Assembly: GCF_013426915.1 (NCBI RefSeq)
Contig: NZ_AP023179.1
Coordinates: 992,001-1,056,000 of the forward strand
Source of the DNA: Paraburkholderia sp. PGU19
GTDB lineage: Bacteria > Pseudomonadota > Gammaproteobacteria > Burkholderiales > Burkholderiaceae
Length of the DNA stretch: 64,000 bases
Reading direction: 5' to 3'
Part shown: positions 55,945 through 64,000 of the stretch, piece after piece
Layout of the letters: each line of letters begins with the position of its first letter
How positions within the stretch are numbered: position 1 is the first letter of the stretch
Translations under genes and position numbers: made by a program
Notes under the pieces: model-generated
Told to the model about the DNA's origin: nothing
Seen by the model: only the letters and a program-made list of their open reading frames with translations
The model's database searches: none

Positions 55945-57633
55945 TTATAACTGCTCGTCGACTGGCAGCAACAAGAATAGACCCGTCAGCGCGTTACGGT
56001 AAAAGCCCGCGCCGGGATCGAGGTTGTAGCGGCGAAGCTGGCCGTTTTCCTCGTCGGTCCAGACGAGCTTTGCCTGTGGCGTCGCCGAGTAGCGCAGCAC
56101 GGCGAGTTCGGCCGGCGTCGCGAGCGTCACGCGATAGCTGACGGCGGGCGCCGTCGCCTGGTCGAACAGTCTACCGACCTGGCCGGCCAGCGGCGGGCTG
56201 TGGATCACCAGCGCAAGCTCCGTGTTCAGATGCGCGGAGCGCGGATCGAGATTCATCGAACCGATCACGAGCGTCTTGCGGTCGATCACATAGGTTTTCG
56301 CGTGCAGACTCGCTTTCGATTGCGAGCCGAACAGGCCCGCCGTCGGTGCCGCGTCGCCGGGCGTCGGCTTGAATTCGTACAACTGCACGCCATGCTCGAG
56401 CAGCGGCACACGATACGGACTGTAGCCCGCCTGCACGGCGACGGCATCCGTCGCGGCGAGCGAATTGGTCAGCACCTTGACGGCTACGCCGCGCTGCACG
56501 AGCTGGCCGAGCGCATCGACGCCCGCCTGGTGCGGCACGAAATACGGCGACGTGATGAGGAATTCCTGCTGTGCGTCGTGCATCAGTTCGACGAGCCGCT
56601 GCATTGGCGGGCTCTTGTACTGATCGGCGGGCAGCTTCATTTTTTCGGGTGAATCGACTTTGAACTCGGCGCTTGCCCACACGAGCCCCAGTTCCTCTTT
56701 CGCGATCTGCGCGGCGAGCGGCGTCGCGTTCAGCGGTTTTGCGTTGTACGGATCGGCATTCTTGCGCCAGTGCGCGCGCAGTTCGTCGCGCATGTCGTCG
56801 AGTTCGTGCGGATCGAACTTCTGCTTGTTGAGTGCACGTAAAGGGTACGCGTTGCTGTCGTTCCAGTACTCGTCGAAGCTTGCGGAAATGTCGGACGCAA
56901 TCGGGCCTGCCGCGAGCACGTCGATATCGCGGAACTGCAGTGTCGGGCTCGCGCTGAAGTATTCGTCGCCGAGATTGCGGCCGCCGACGATCGCGATCTG
57001 GTTATCCGCGATCATCGCCTTGTTGTGCATGCGCCGCGTGAATGCGCCGATCTGCGTGAAGAAGTTCTGGCTACGCTGATAGAAGCTTGTTTCCGAACTG
57101 CCGAACGGGTTGAACACGCGGATCTCGATCTTGTCGTGCGAGTTCAGCGCGGCCATCACGCGGTCGATGTCCTTGAAGTTCAGATCGTCGACCAGCATAC
57201 GCACGCGCACGCCGTGATCCGCCGCGTAGAGGGCGGCCGCGAGCAGCAGCTTGCCTGTCGTGTCCTCTTCGGCGATGTAGTACTGCATGTCGAGCGTCTT
57301 CGTCGCCGCGCGCGCGAGCGCGATGCGCATCTGCAGCGCTTCCGTGCCGTCGGACAGCACACGAAAGCCCGACTGACCGGGATGCGCGCGCTCGGGCGCG
57401 GCGAGCGCGGTGGCGAGCGGCGTGGTGTCGGTGGCGGGCAGCGCGTGCGTGACGGGGCGGTCGAACGCGGTGGCGGGCGGGCGCGTCGCGCATGCTGTCA
57501 GCAACATCGCCGACACGATGAGCGCGAACGCGCGCATCAACATCGGGCCTGGCGCGTGACGCGAGATGCGGGTGCTGGGTTGTTCATGCTGATGCTGCGA
57601 TGCGGTGGCGCCGTTCGTGTTATGAGCCGACAC
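55945..57633 (-). CDS. Phospholipase D family lipoprotein, cardiolipin synthase C-like
   Basis: The 562-residue protein has a hydrophobic leader with the lipobox LLTAC (Cys48) and two HKD motifs: MHNKAMIADNQIAIVGGRNL (His203, Lys205, Asp210) and LHAKTYVIDRKTLVIGSMNL further on. This is the ClsC/PLD layout, so phosphatidyl transfer or nuclease activity is possible. GGAGGAA at 57639-57645 points to the GTG at 57633, which leaves an unusual 31-residue hydrophilic stretch before the leader; ATGs at 57543 and 57537 are alternatives. Confidence 0.85.
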   Translation of the reverse strand: MSAHNTNGATASQHQHEQPSTRISRHAPGPMLMRAFALIVSAMLLTACATRPPATAFDRPVTHALPATDTTPLATALAAPERAHPGQSGFRVLSDGTEALQMRIALARAATKTLDMQYYIAEEDTTGKLLLAAALYAADHGVRVRMLVDDLNFKDIDRVMAALNSHDKIEIRVFNPFGSSETSFYQRSQNFFTQIGAFTRRMHNKAMIADNQIAIVGGRNLGDEYFSASPTLQFRDIDVLAAGPIASDISASFDEYWNDSNAYPLRALNKQKFDPHELDDMRDELRAHWRKNADPYNAKPLNATPLAAQIAKEELGLVWASAEFKVDSPEKMKLPADQYKSPPMQRLVELMHDAQQEFLITSPYFVPHQAGVDALGQLVQRGVAVKVLTNSLAATDAVAVQAGYSPYRVPLLEHGVQLYEFKPTPGDAAPTAGLFGSQSKASLHAKTYVIDRKTLVIGSMNLDPRSAHLNTELALVIHSPPLAGQVGRLFDQATAPAVSYRVTLATPAELAVLRYSATPQAKLVWTDEENGQLRRYNLDPGAGFYRNALTGLFLLLPVDEQL

Positions 57634-57875
57634 GCTTGTTCCTCCACTTGAGCGGCACGGATGGTCGTCGTGGCGTCGTCCATCGACCGGACCATTCTAC
57701 GGGGAATCGTTAATGCGGGTCGGATAGCGACGCAATCTGCCTCTGCAACGCGCGTGCCTGGCTTCGGTGAGCGGGGGCGGTGTCCGTGCGGAAGAGGCGG
57801 CCGTGACACGCGGCGCGCGGTGAAGCGCGCGACCGCATGTCAGGAAGAAACGGCAGGGGAAGCGTTAGACAGGCT

Positions 57876-58834
57876 TTAGACGCGTTCGCGGGTCAGTGCG
57901 TTTGCGTCCTGATCGGCGGTCGAGCCTTTGGCAGGGCGGCCGGCCCAGTAGCCTGCGAGCATCGAGCCTGACAGGTTGTGCCACACGGAGAACAGCGCAC
58001 CCGGCAGCGCGGCGATCGGCGTGAAGTAGAGTTTGCCGAGTGTCGCGGCGAGGCCGGAGTTCTGCATGCCGACTTCGATCGCGAGGGTGCGGCACACGGA
58101 CTCGTCGAAGCCGAGCAGACGTCCGCCCCAATAGCCGCCGAGCAGGCCGATGCCGTTGTGCAGCACTACGCCCAGCGCGACGACGAGCCCCACCGACGCA
58201 ATGCTCTTTTGCGTGCCGCCGACCACGGCCGCGATGATCAGCAGGATCGACACCATCGAAACCAGCGGCAGCACGGGCTCGATCTTGCGCACGAGCTTGC
58301 CGGCGAGATGATTGACGGCAAGGCCGACGACGATCGGCAGCGCGACGATTTGCAGGATGCTCATCAGCATGCCGTGCACGTCGACGGCGATTGACGCGTC
58401 GACATACAGGCGCGTGAGCAGCGGCGTCGCGAACACGCCGACGAGCGTCGACAGTGCGCTGATCGTGACGGACAGCGCGACGTCGCCGCGTGCGAGATAG
58501 ATCATCACGTTCGATGCTGTGCCGCTTGCGACGCTGCCTACCAGCACCATGCCCGCTGTCAGATCGGGCGGCATGCGCAGCGCTTTTGCTATCACCCACG
58601 CGGCTAGGGCATCACGAGGTAATGCAGCACAATGCCCGCGATGACGGGGGCGGGGCGTGTGAAGACGCGGCGGAAATCGCTGATGGAGAGCGTGACGCCC
58701 ATCGACAGCATGATGATGGTGAGGAGCGTGGTGACGTGGGGGGCGATGCCCGTTACGGAGGACGGCGAGAAGTACGCGGTGACCGAGGCCAGTACGGCCC
58801 ACAGCGGGAAAAGACGGGCGATGCGGGCAAGCAT
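57876..58834 (-). pseudogene. Bile acid:sodium symporter family protein, frameshifted
   Basis: The N-terminal part (58834 to about 58607) reads [20 protein letters not shown] and continues as a membrane transporter into [12 protein letters not shown], then meets a TAG. The other frame resumes at once with [20 protein letters not shown] and runs to 57876 with the SBF-family pattern [24 protein letters not shown]. One extra base near 58607-58610 restores a normal protein of about 320 residues. It is either a recent frameshift or a sequence error. The substrate may be a small organic anion. Confidence 0.88.
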
Positions 58835-58919
58835 TGAAGTGGTCCTTGGGGTTTGTTTTTTTCGCCTGGATGCGGCGGGCATTTTACCTGTCGCGGTTGG
58901 GTCGTTTCTGGTTTGGTTT

Positions 58920-59765
58920 TTTTTGCTTTTGCGGCGGCATTTGCGGTTGAGCTTTCGCGGGGCGGGTGGTTCGATTTTGCTTCTGCGCTGGCATCCGCGT
59001 TTCGTTAGCTTGCTTCAAGCGTCGCCCCTGTGCGGGGCGGCACCTACTTTTCTTTGCCGCCGCAAAGAAAAGTAGGCAAAAGAAAGCGGCTCACACCGCC
59101 AACATCTCTTCCTGCCTGAGGGCCCCCAACCGGTCTTACGCTTCACACGGCAGCATATCTATTCACGCGCGTTGCCAACGCTTTGAATGAGCGCCTCACC
59201 CGCTTCAAACATCCGAACAAGAGCTAGCGGCAGCGAATGGTTTGTGCCGCCCAGGTGGCAAACTGTGTGTAGGTTGTCGCGGCGTACAGCCTGGCGCCCT
59301 TACAGGGTGGAACGCCTGCGCTATCGGTTCGGAGTGAGGCGTGTGTGGCGCTACGGCCTACACACAGTTTGCCACCTGGGCGGCAGTGGAATGTCTGGTA
59401 TGGCATGCTGCGACGCGGGTGCGTGAAGCGGGTGAGGCGTACAGAGAGCGTTGGCAACGAACGCGAACAGAAAAGTTGCCGTGTGAAGTGAGGGACCGGT
59501 TGGGGGCCCTCAGGCAAACACAAGAACTGGCGGTGTTAGCCGCTTTCTTTTGCCTACTTTTCTTTGCGGCGGCAAAGAAAAGTAGGTGCCGCCCCGCACA
59601 GGGGCGACGCTTGAAGCACGCTAACAAAACGCGGATGCCAGCGCGAAGGCCCGAAACACCGACTGACAACGCCCGCGCCACGAAGGCCTGAAGCACGAAG
59701 GCATAACGCGGATGCCAGCGCAAAGACAAACCCACAGTCGCAACACCCGCGCCGCAAAGGCAAAA
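58920..59765. repeat. Large nested palindromic repeat, copy B (inverted relative to A)
   Basis: The same nested design as copy A fills the gap between the symporter start and the MATE stop. The central 27-bp repeats are perfect (59247-59273 and 59357-59383) and enclose an 83-bp core that is the reverse complement of the copy A core with about nine differences. Both outer arms carry a 34-base hairpin unit CCTACTTTTCTTTGC-N4-GCAAAGAAAAGTAGG (59043-59076 and 59553-59586). Copy A keeps a shortened form only in one arm. The unit CGCGGATGCCAGCGC recurs at the right end (59631 and 59707). No gene or transposase. Confidence 0.82.
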
Positions 59766-59767
59766 AA

Positions 59768-61171
59768 TCACTCCCCTGCGGCAACCCCACCCACCCCAAC
59801 AATCCGCAAACTCTTGCGATGAAACCGCAACGTCATCAACACCGCCACACTCGCGAGCCCAGCAGCGAGCCCCCACCATAACCCCCGGGCCCCGAGCCCA
59901 AAATGAAACGCGAGCGTATAACCAGTCGGAAACCCAATCCCCCAATACCCAAACGCAGCCGCAATCATCGGAACCCGCGTGTCCTTCAGCCCGCGCAAGC
60001 ACCCCGATCCTACCGTCTGCATCCCATCGACAATCTGAAAAATCGCCGCCACGCCCAACAACGAACTGGCCAGCGCCACAGTCGGCGCATTAGCAGGATC
60101 GTCGAGATGCAGATACAGCCCGACAATGAACCGCGGCGCCGTAATCAAAAACAGCCCCGACAGACACATAAACCCGACCCCCAGCCCCAGCGCGACGAAC
60201 CCCGCATGCCGCGCGGCCAGCGGCTGTCCCGCACCTGACCAGAACCCGACGCGCACGTTCGCCGCCTGGCCAATCGCAAGCGGCACCATAAACGCCACCG
60301 AGGCCACATTCAGCGCGATTTGATGCGCCGCCAGCTGTGACTCGCCAAGCAGTCCAACCATCAGCCCCGTGGCAAGAAACAACATCGATTCGACGCCATA
60401 CGTGATCGCCACCGGCCAGCCGATACCGAACAACTCGCCCATCAGCGGCACGTTCGGCCGAGTGGCCGTAACGAAATGCCGGAACCGCGGCCGCAGATGC
60501 AAAAGACCCATCAGCGTGAGCGCCGTGAGCCAGACAGTGAACGTCGTCGCGACCGCCGACCCCAGGAAGCCAATTCGCGGCAAGCCATACGCGCCATGGA
60601 TCAACCCGTAGTTCAGGAACCCATTGACGAACACGCCGCCGATCGACACCCACAGCAGCCGCCGCGCCGCGCCGATCGCGGGCAGGAACGAGCGCATCAG
60701 GCCAATCCCGATCAGGCTGGCGGGCGCGCCCCAGCGCAGCACCGCGCAGTATTCGCCGACGTTGTGCGCGAGCAGCGCCGGCTCGCCGAACGCCATCATG
60801 ATGGGCGCCGCGAACGACAGCAGCACGAACGCCGGCACGGCCAGCAACAACGACAGCAAAAAGCCCGTCCAGTAAATATGCGGCACCCGTTCTTCGGCCT
60901 GCGCGCCGCGCGCATGCGACACGCTCACGCTGACGGACGTCAACACGCCTTGTAACAGCGTCACGACGACGAAGAACAGGTTCGCGCCGAGGCCGCCCGC
61001 CGCGAGCGCGTCAGGGCCGAGCGAGCCGAGCAGGACCGTGTCGGTGACACTCATCGCCATCTGCGACAGCTGTGCGATGGCCAGCGGGGCAGCGAGACGC
61101 GCCGTGTCGGCGGCGTGACGCGAAAGAGTGGGCGGCCCGCTGAGCGCGCGGGACATTCCGGTTGGATTCAT
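59768..61171 (-). CDS. MATE family efflux transporter
   Basis: The 467-residue protein has twelve hydrophobic segments in two MATE halves, including LAIAQLSQMAMSVTDTVLLG near the start and MLFLATGLMVGLLGESQLAAHQ in the second half, plus a GCLRGLKDTRVPMI motif. MATE proteins export cationic drugs using Na+ or H+. I chose the ATG at 61171; 61156 and 61228 are alternatives, and none has a strong ribosome site. Its stop abuts repeat copy B. Confidence 0.9.
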   Translation of the reverse strand: MNPTGMSRALSGPPTLSRHAADTARLAAPLAIAQLSQMAMSVTDTVLLGSLGPDALAAGGLGANLFFVVVTLLQGVLTSVSVSVSHARGAQAEERVPHIYWTGFLLSLLLAVPAFVLLSFAAPIMMAFGEPALLAHNVGEYCAVLRWGAPASLIGIGLMRSFLPAIGAARRLLWVSIGGVFVNGFLNYGLIHGAYGLPRIGFLGSAVATTFTVWLTALTLMGLLHLRPRFRHFVTATRPNVPLMGELFGIGWPVAITYGVESMLFLATGLMVGLLGESQLAAHQIALNVASVAFMVPLAIGQAANVRVGFWSGAGQPLAARHAGFVALGLGVGFMCLSGLFLITAPRFIVGLYLHLDDPANAPTVALASSLLGVAAIFQIVDGMQTVGSGCLRGLKDTRVPMIAAAFGYWGIGFPTGYTLAFHFGLGARGLWWGLAAGLASVAVLMTLRFHRKSLRIVGVGGVAAGE

Positions 61172-61388
61172 GTTCGAAGCGCTGTTGCGCGAAAGGGCGA
61201 CACGCTCGGCAATTGCGCCGCGCGCCATTTGTTTTTCTGTCCAGACGGACAGCTTATTGCGGGAACGCGGCGCTGTCGATGAACAGGCACATTTTTGGTG
61301 CGGGTTTGCGGCGGCGGGAATTCCGTTGACTGATGCGAGCCGCATATCTAGCGGCCTTGTGGCACCGTCCGGGTGGTTCTGTCGAACG

Positions 61389-61607
61389 TCAGCCCTCGTG
61401 GACGGCGATCCGCGTGTCGCCTAGCAGCACGACCTGGCCCGCGCGGATTTTGCACGTTTTGCGCGTTTCAACCTGGCCGTCGACGGTCACGGCGCCCGAC
61501 GCAACGATCACTTTCGCCGATCCGCCGCTGTCCGCAAGGCCTGTAATCTTCAGCAGATTGTGGAGTTCGACGTAGTCGCCGGTCAGGGTGAAATCGAGGT
61601 TGGGCAT
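61389..61607 (-). CDS. S4 domain RNA-binding protein (YbcJ-like)
   Basis: The 72-residue protein is a single S4 domain (LHNLLKITGLADSGGSAKV, then VTVDGQVETRKTCKIRAGQ). Members bind structured RNA and belong to the group of YbcJ. The exact role is unknown. Confidence 0.88.
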   Translation of the reverse strand: MPNLDFTLTGDYVELHNLLKITGLADSGGSAKVIVASGAVTVDGQVETRKTCKIRAGQVVLLGDTRIAVHEG

Positions 61608-61926
61608 GGCAGTTGCGATCGACAGGTGGTCGGCAGGGTCGTTGAAAAGCGACTCGCATGATAAGCCATCGCGCGGCGCCCGACGTCCGGGTGCGAGTGA
61701 GTGGCGACGCGCCGGAGCATTTGCAAGCAGATGTTATTCAGTTGTCAGGAAATGAAACGTTGAGTAACAGACGTTTTTTGTGGCGAACTTCACTCGCAAA
61801 AGCCCGGTCTGTGGAAAGGCCTGCTGCATTTTTGTAGCCGGCTGAATACGCGGATACGGCATCGGCCGATTCACACCGACCGGACCACCCGCGTGCCGAT
61901 ATCGACAAACTTCAGAGAGGATTGCC
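61608..61926. promoter_or_regulatory. Intergenic region with a weak promoter candidate
   Basis: This 319-bp divergent gap has TTGTCA at 61742-61747 and TAACAG at 61765-61770 with 17 bp between them, pointing right. GAGAGGA before the next ATG is a strong ribosome site. I see no gene in the gap. Confidence 0.35.
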
Positions 61927-62373
61927 ATGACCCAGCTCCGTACGCTCCTGATCGGTACCGCCCTCACTGCGATGGCGTCGACTGCCGCATTCGCCCAGAC
62001 GGCTGCCCAGCCTTCCGCGGACCTGTCCACCCAGGCTCAGGTCCAGCAGGCGCCCGCCGCCGCACCCGCCGCCCAGGGCGTCCAGATGCCGGCACCCGCG
62101 CCGCAGAACCTGACCGCGCCTGGCTCGACCGACCCGCTCGTCCAGAAGCGCAACGCGGACGCTCAGGCGAACGCCGAGTACAGCGCGCAGAAAAAGATGT
62201 CGAAGCAGCAGATGAAGGAGCAGCAAAAGGCCGCGAAGTCCGCCTACAAGGACCAGGTCAGCAACGCGAAGATCAACAAGAAGGCTGACAAGGCGGCTGC
62301 ATCGAACGAACTGAAGGCCGAGATGCAGGGCCAGCCGACAGGCGCGGCGGCATCGGGCGAAGCGCATAACTGA
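61927..62373 (+). CDS. Small exported Ala/Gln/Lys-rich protein
   Basis: The 148-residue protein has a signal peptide (ending AAFAQ, about residue 24), a Gln/Ala/Pro-rich part, and a Lys-rich helical C-terminal half with KKMSKQQMKEQQKAAKSAY. No known domain is seen. It is followed by another small exported Lys/Ala-rich protein, which suggests related roles in the envelope. Confidence 0.75.
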   Translation: MTQLRTLLIGTALTAMASTAAFAQTAAQPSADLSTQAQVQQAPAAAPAAQGVQMPAPAPQNLTAPGSTDPLVQKRNADAQANAEYSAQKKMSKQQMKEQQKAAKSAYKDQVSNAKINKKADKAAASNELKAEMQGQPTGAAASGEAHN

Positions 62374-62453
62374 TGAGCGGCTTCCGGCGCCTGTGATGCA
62401 ACAGGCGCTGTGACCGCCTGCAAGCTTTTGAGGTTGGAAAGAGGGAGGACAAG

Positions 62454-62720
62454 ATGAAAAAGACCAGCAAGATGATAGGCGCACTGTGCGCCGCCCTGAT
62501 CGCCGGCAGCATGACGACGCTCGCGGTCGCGCAGACGACGCACGATCCTGCCACCGAGCCGATGACGCACGCCGACAACAAGGCCGCCAAGGAACAGGCG
62601 AAGGCCAACAAGAAGGCGGACGTTGCACAGGCGAAGGCCGACAAGAAGAAGGCCGACGCGCAGGCTGATGCCGACAAGGCGAACGCTGACGCCAAGGTGA
62701 AGGACGCTAAATCGCAGTAG
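62454..62720 (+). CDS. Small exported Lys/Ala/Asp-rich protein
   Basis: The 88-residue protein has a signal peptide (ending LAVAQ, about residue 27) and a mature part of almost only Ala, Lys, Asp and Asn in a repeating KADAQADADKANADAK pattern, likely one long charged helix. GAGGGAGGA at 62442 is a very strong ribosome site, so it may be highly expressed. No domain is recognised. A terminator follows. Confidence 0.75.
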   Translation: MKKTSKMIGALCAALIAGSMTTLAVAQTTHDPATEPMTHADNKAAKEQAKANKKADVAQAKADKKKADAQADADKANADAKVKDAKSQ

Positions 62721-62768
62721 GCGGTTCTTTGCTATACATGCTGTGCGGCGGGTTCACGCCGCCCGACG

Positions 62769-62795
62769 AAGCCCGGCCCACGCCGGGCTTTCTCT
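62769..62795 (+). terminator. Terminator after the small exported protein genes
   Basis: AAGCCCGGC / GCCGGGCTT stem with loop CCAC and a T-rich trail. Confidence 0.75.
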
Positions 62796-62837
62796 TTGCG
62801 GCGAGCGCATGAAAAATGGGGCGCTTGTCGTCGCGGG

Positions 62838-62853
62838 TTGTATGGATATACAG
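62838..62853. promoter_or_regulatory. LexA-like box before the UvrD-type helicase
   Basis: TTGTATGGATATACAG matches CTGT-N8-ACAG except for the first base. TTGTCG (62825-62830) and TATACA (62847-62852), 16 bp apart, could be the promoter, with the box over its -10. Confidence 0.5.
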
Positions 62854-62886
62854 TATGCGTCGCCCTCACTATCCGACCCGCCAATC

Positions 62887-64000
62887 GTGCTTTCCGTCGC
62901 CGATTCTCCGTCCTCGTCATCCTCTGCCGCGACGGATTCGCCCGCAGCGGCGGCCATCGCCGCCACGACCGACTGGCTGGCGAAGCTCAACGACGCCCAG
63001 CGCGAAGCCGTCGAATACGGCACCGACGACATCGCGCATCCGTCCGGCGCGCTGCTGGTGATCGCGGGCGCGGGCTCCGGCAAGACGAACACGCTTGCGC
63101 ACCGCGTCGCGAATCTGGTCGTCAAGGGCGTCGATCCGCGCCGCATCCTGCTGCTGACGTTCTCGCGCCGCGCCGCGCTCGAAATGACACGGCGTGTCAC
63201 GCGCATCGCGGGCGCGGCACTCGGCACGCGCGCGGCGCTCGCGCAGGGGCTGACGTGGTCGGGCACGTTCCACAGCGTCGGCGCGCGCCTGTTACGCGAG
63301 TACGCCGATCTGATCGGCCTCGCGCCGACCTTTACGATCAACGACCGCGAAGATTCCGCCGACCTGATGAATCTCGTGCGTCACGAGCTCGGCTTGTCCG
63401 CGAAGGAAAAGCGCTTTCCGTCGAAATCGGCGTGTTTCGCGATTTACTCGCGCGTCGTGAATACGGGCGCGTCGCTGGCCGACGTGCTCAACAGCGCGTT
63501 CCCGTGGTGCCGCGAATGGGAAGCCGATCTGCGCATGCTGTTCGCCGCCTACGTCGACGCGAAGCAGAAGCAAAGCGTGCTCGACTACGACGACTTGCTG
63601 CTCTACTGGTCGCACATGGCGGCCGAGCCCGCCATTGCCGCCGATCTGTCCGAGCGTTTCGATCACGTGCTCGTCGACGAGTACCAGGACACCAACCGGC
63701 TACAGGCGTCGATCCTGCTCGCGCTGAAGCCGGATGGGCGCGGCCTGACGGTAGTCGGCGACGACGCGCAGTCGATCTATTCGTTTCGCGGCGCGACTGT
63801 GCGCAACATTCTCGACTTTCCCGCGAATTTCGATCCGCCCGCGAAACAGGTCACGCTGGAGCGCAACTATCGCTCGACGCAGCCGATCCTCGAAGCTTCG
63901 AATGCGGTGATCGGCCTTTCGTCCGAGCGTTACACGAAGAACCTGTGGACCGACAAGGCGTCGGCGCAACGCCCGCATCTCGTCACGGTCGCCGACGACG
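62887..64000 (+). CDS. UvrD/Rep-family ATP-dependent helicase (partial, runs off the edge)
   Basis: The visible 371 residues contain superfamily 1A helicase motifs: I, AGAGSGKT (60-67); Ia, TFSRRAALEM; II, DEYQDTN (264-270); III, VGDDAQSIYSFRGA; and IV, LERNYRST. It translocates 3'-5' on single-stranded DNA. I chose the GTG at 62887 because a candidate LexA-controlled promoter covers the in-frame ATG at 62842; neither start has a clear ribosome site. The C-terminal half lies outside the window. Confidence 0.88.
   Translation, partial: MLSVADSPSSSSSAATDSPAAAAIAATTDWLAKLNDAQREAVEYGTDDIAHPSGALLVIAGAGSGKTNTLAHRVANLVVKGVDPRRILLLTFSRRAALEMTRRVTRIAGAALGTRAALAQGLTWSGTFHSVGARLLREYADLIGLAPTFTINDREDSADLMNLVRHELGLSAKEKRFPSKSACFAIYSRVVNTGASLADVLNSAFPWCREWEADLRMLFAAYVDAKQKQSVLDYDDLLLYWSHMAAEPAIAADLSERFDHVLVDEYQDTNRLQASILLALKPDGRGLTVVGDDAQSIYSFRGATVRNILDFPANFDPPAKQVTLERNYRSTQPILEASNAVIGLSSERYTKNLWTDKASAQRPHLVTVADD

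Noticed and set aside
34762..59765. Insertion sequences at the two repeats
   Set aside because: The repeats have inverted arms but no transposase, no IS-type terminal sequence and no visible target duplication.
58966..60002. Short frames across repeat copy B and the MATE end
   Set aside because: Same reason as for copy A; the repeat does not code for a conserved protein.

Overview
The window looks like the primary chromosome of a member of Burkholderia sensu lato, most likely Paraburkholderia or Caballeronia. It is GC-rich. The gene order cmk-rpsA-ihfB-lapA-lapB-ugd-hldA-hldD-cysM, the metNIQ, etfBA and rpsP-rimM-trmD-rplS operons, and the orn/mog/yjgA/pmbA block are all typical of that group. 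Genus and species are inferred from gene content only. I saw no rRNA, tRNA, CRISPR array, transposase or integrase.

Layout. 0-8.2 kb: the translation gene rpsA, the DNA-bending subunit ihfB, and an envelope block (lapA, lapB, ugd, hldA, hldD) that controls LPS synthesis and makes UDP-glucuronate and ADP-heptose; then a ComEA-like protein. 8.4-24 kb: cysM, mltB, a class II deacetylase homologue, an enoyl-CoA hydratase, an alpha/beta hydrolase, the methionine importer metNIQ, electron-transfer flavoprotein etfBA with an acyl-CoA dehydrogenase, dadA divergent from an Lrp-type regulator, and a PA0069-family radical SAM gene behind a near-consensus LexA box. 24-34.7 kb: ribosomal and tRNA-modification operon, a CoA pyrophosphatase, rsgA, an M48 protease, orn, mog, yjgA/darP and pmbA.

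36-46 kb is the most interesting part. Seven exported or periplasmic proteins read leftward in an order that matches the Pseudomonas functional-amyloid operon fapABCDEF, with one extra gene. The set includes a small protein and a large protein, each with three copies of a V/I-N-x-x-x-G-x-x-N-x-x-x-N type repeat, a C39-type cysteine peptidase without any ABC domain, and an outer-membrane barrel with an N-terminal coiled coil. A good sigma-54 promoter sits in front of the first gene. Two paralogous VpsR-like sigma-54 activators bracket the cluster, one as the last gene of the operon and one divergent from the first gene. I read this as a Fap-like amyloid secretion system built into the interval between folA and thyA.

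46-64 kb: thyA, a large FecR/DUF6600-type exported protein with a Pro/Gln-rich tail, an ArsR-type regulator, a 46-residue lipoprotein that resembles a porin N-terminus, an MFS exporter behind a perfect 22-bp palindrome, a broken GlxA-type regulator, a thioesterase, fumC, a phospholipase-D family lipoprotein, a broken bile acid:sodium symporter, a MATE exporter, an S4 protein, two small Lys/Ala-rich exported proteins, and the start of a UvrD-type helicase. GlxA, fumC and the symporter each look as if they have lost one base, so sequence error is as likely as decay.

Two copies of a large nested palindromic repeat (about 730 and 850 bp) lie at 34.8-35.5 kb and 58.9-59.8 kb in opposite orientations. 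They carry no credible gene.
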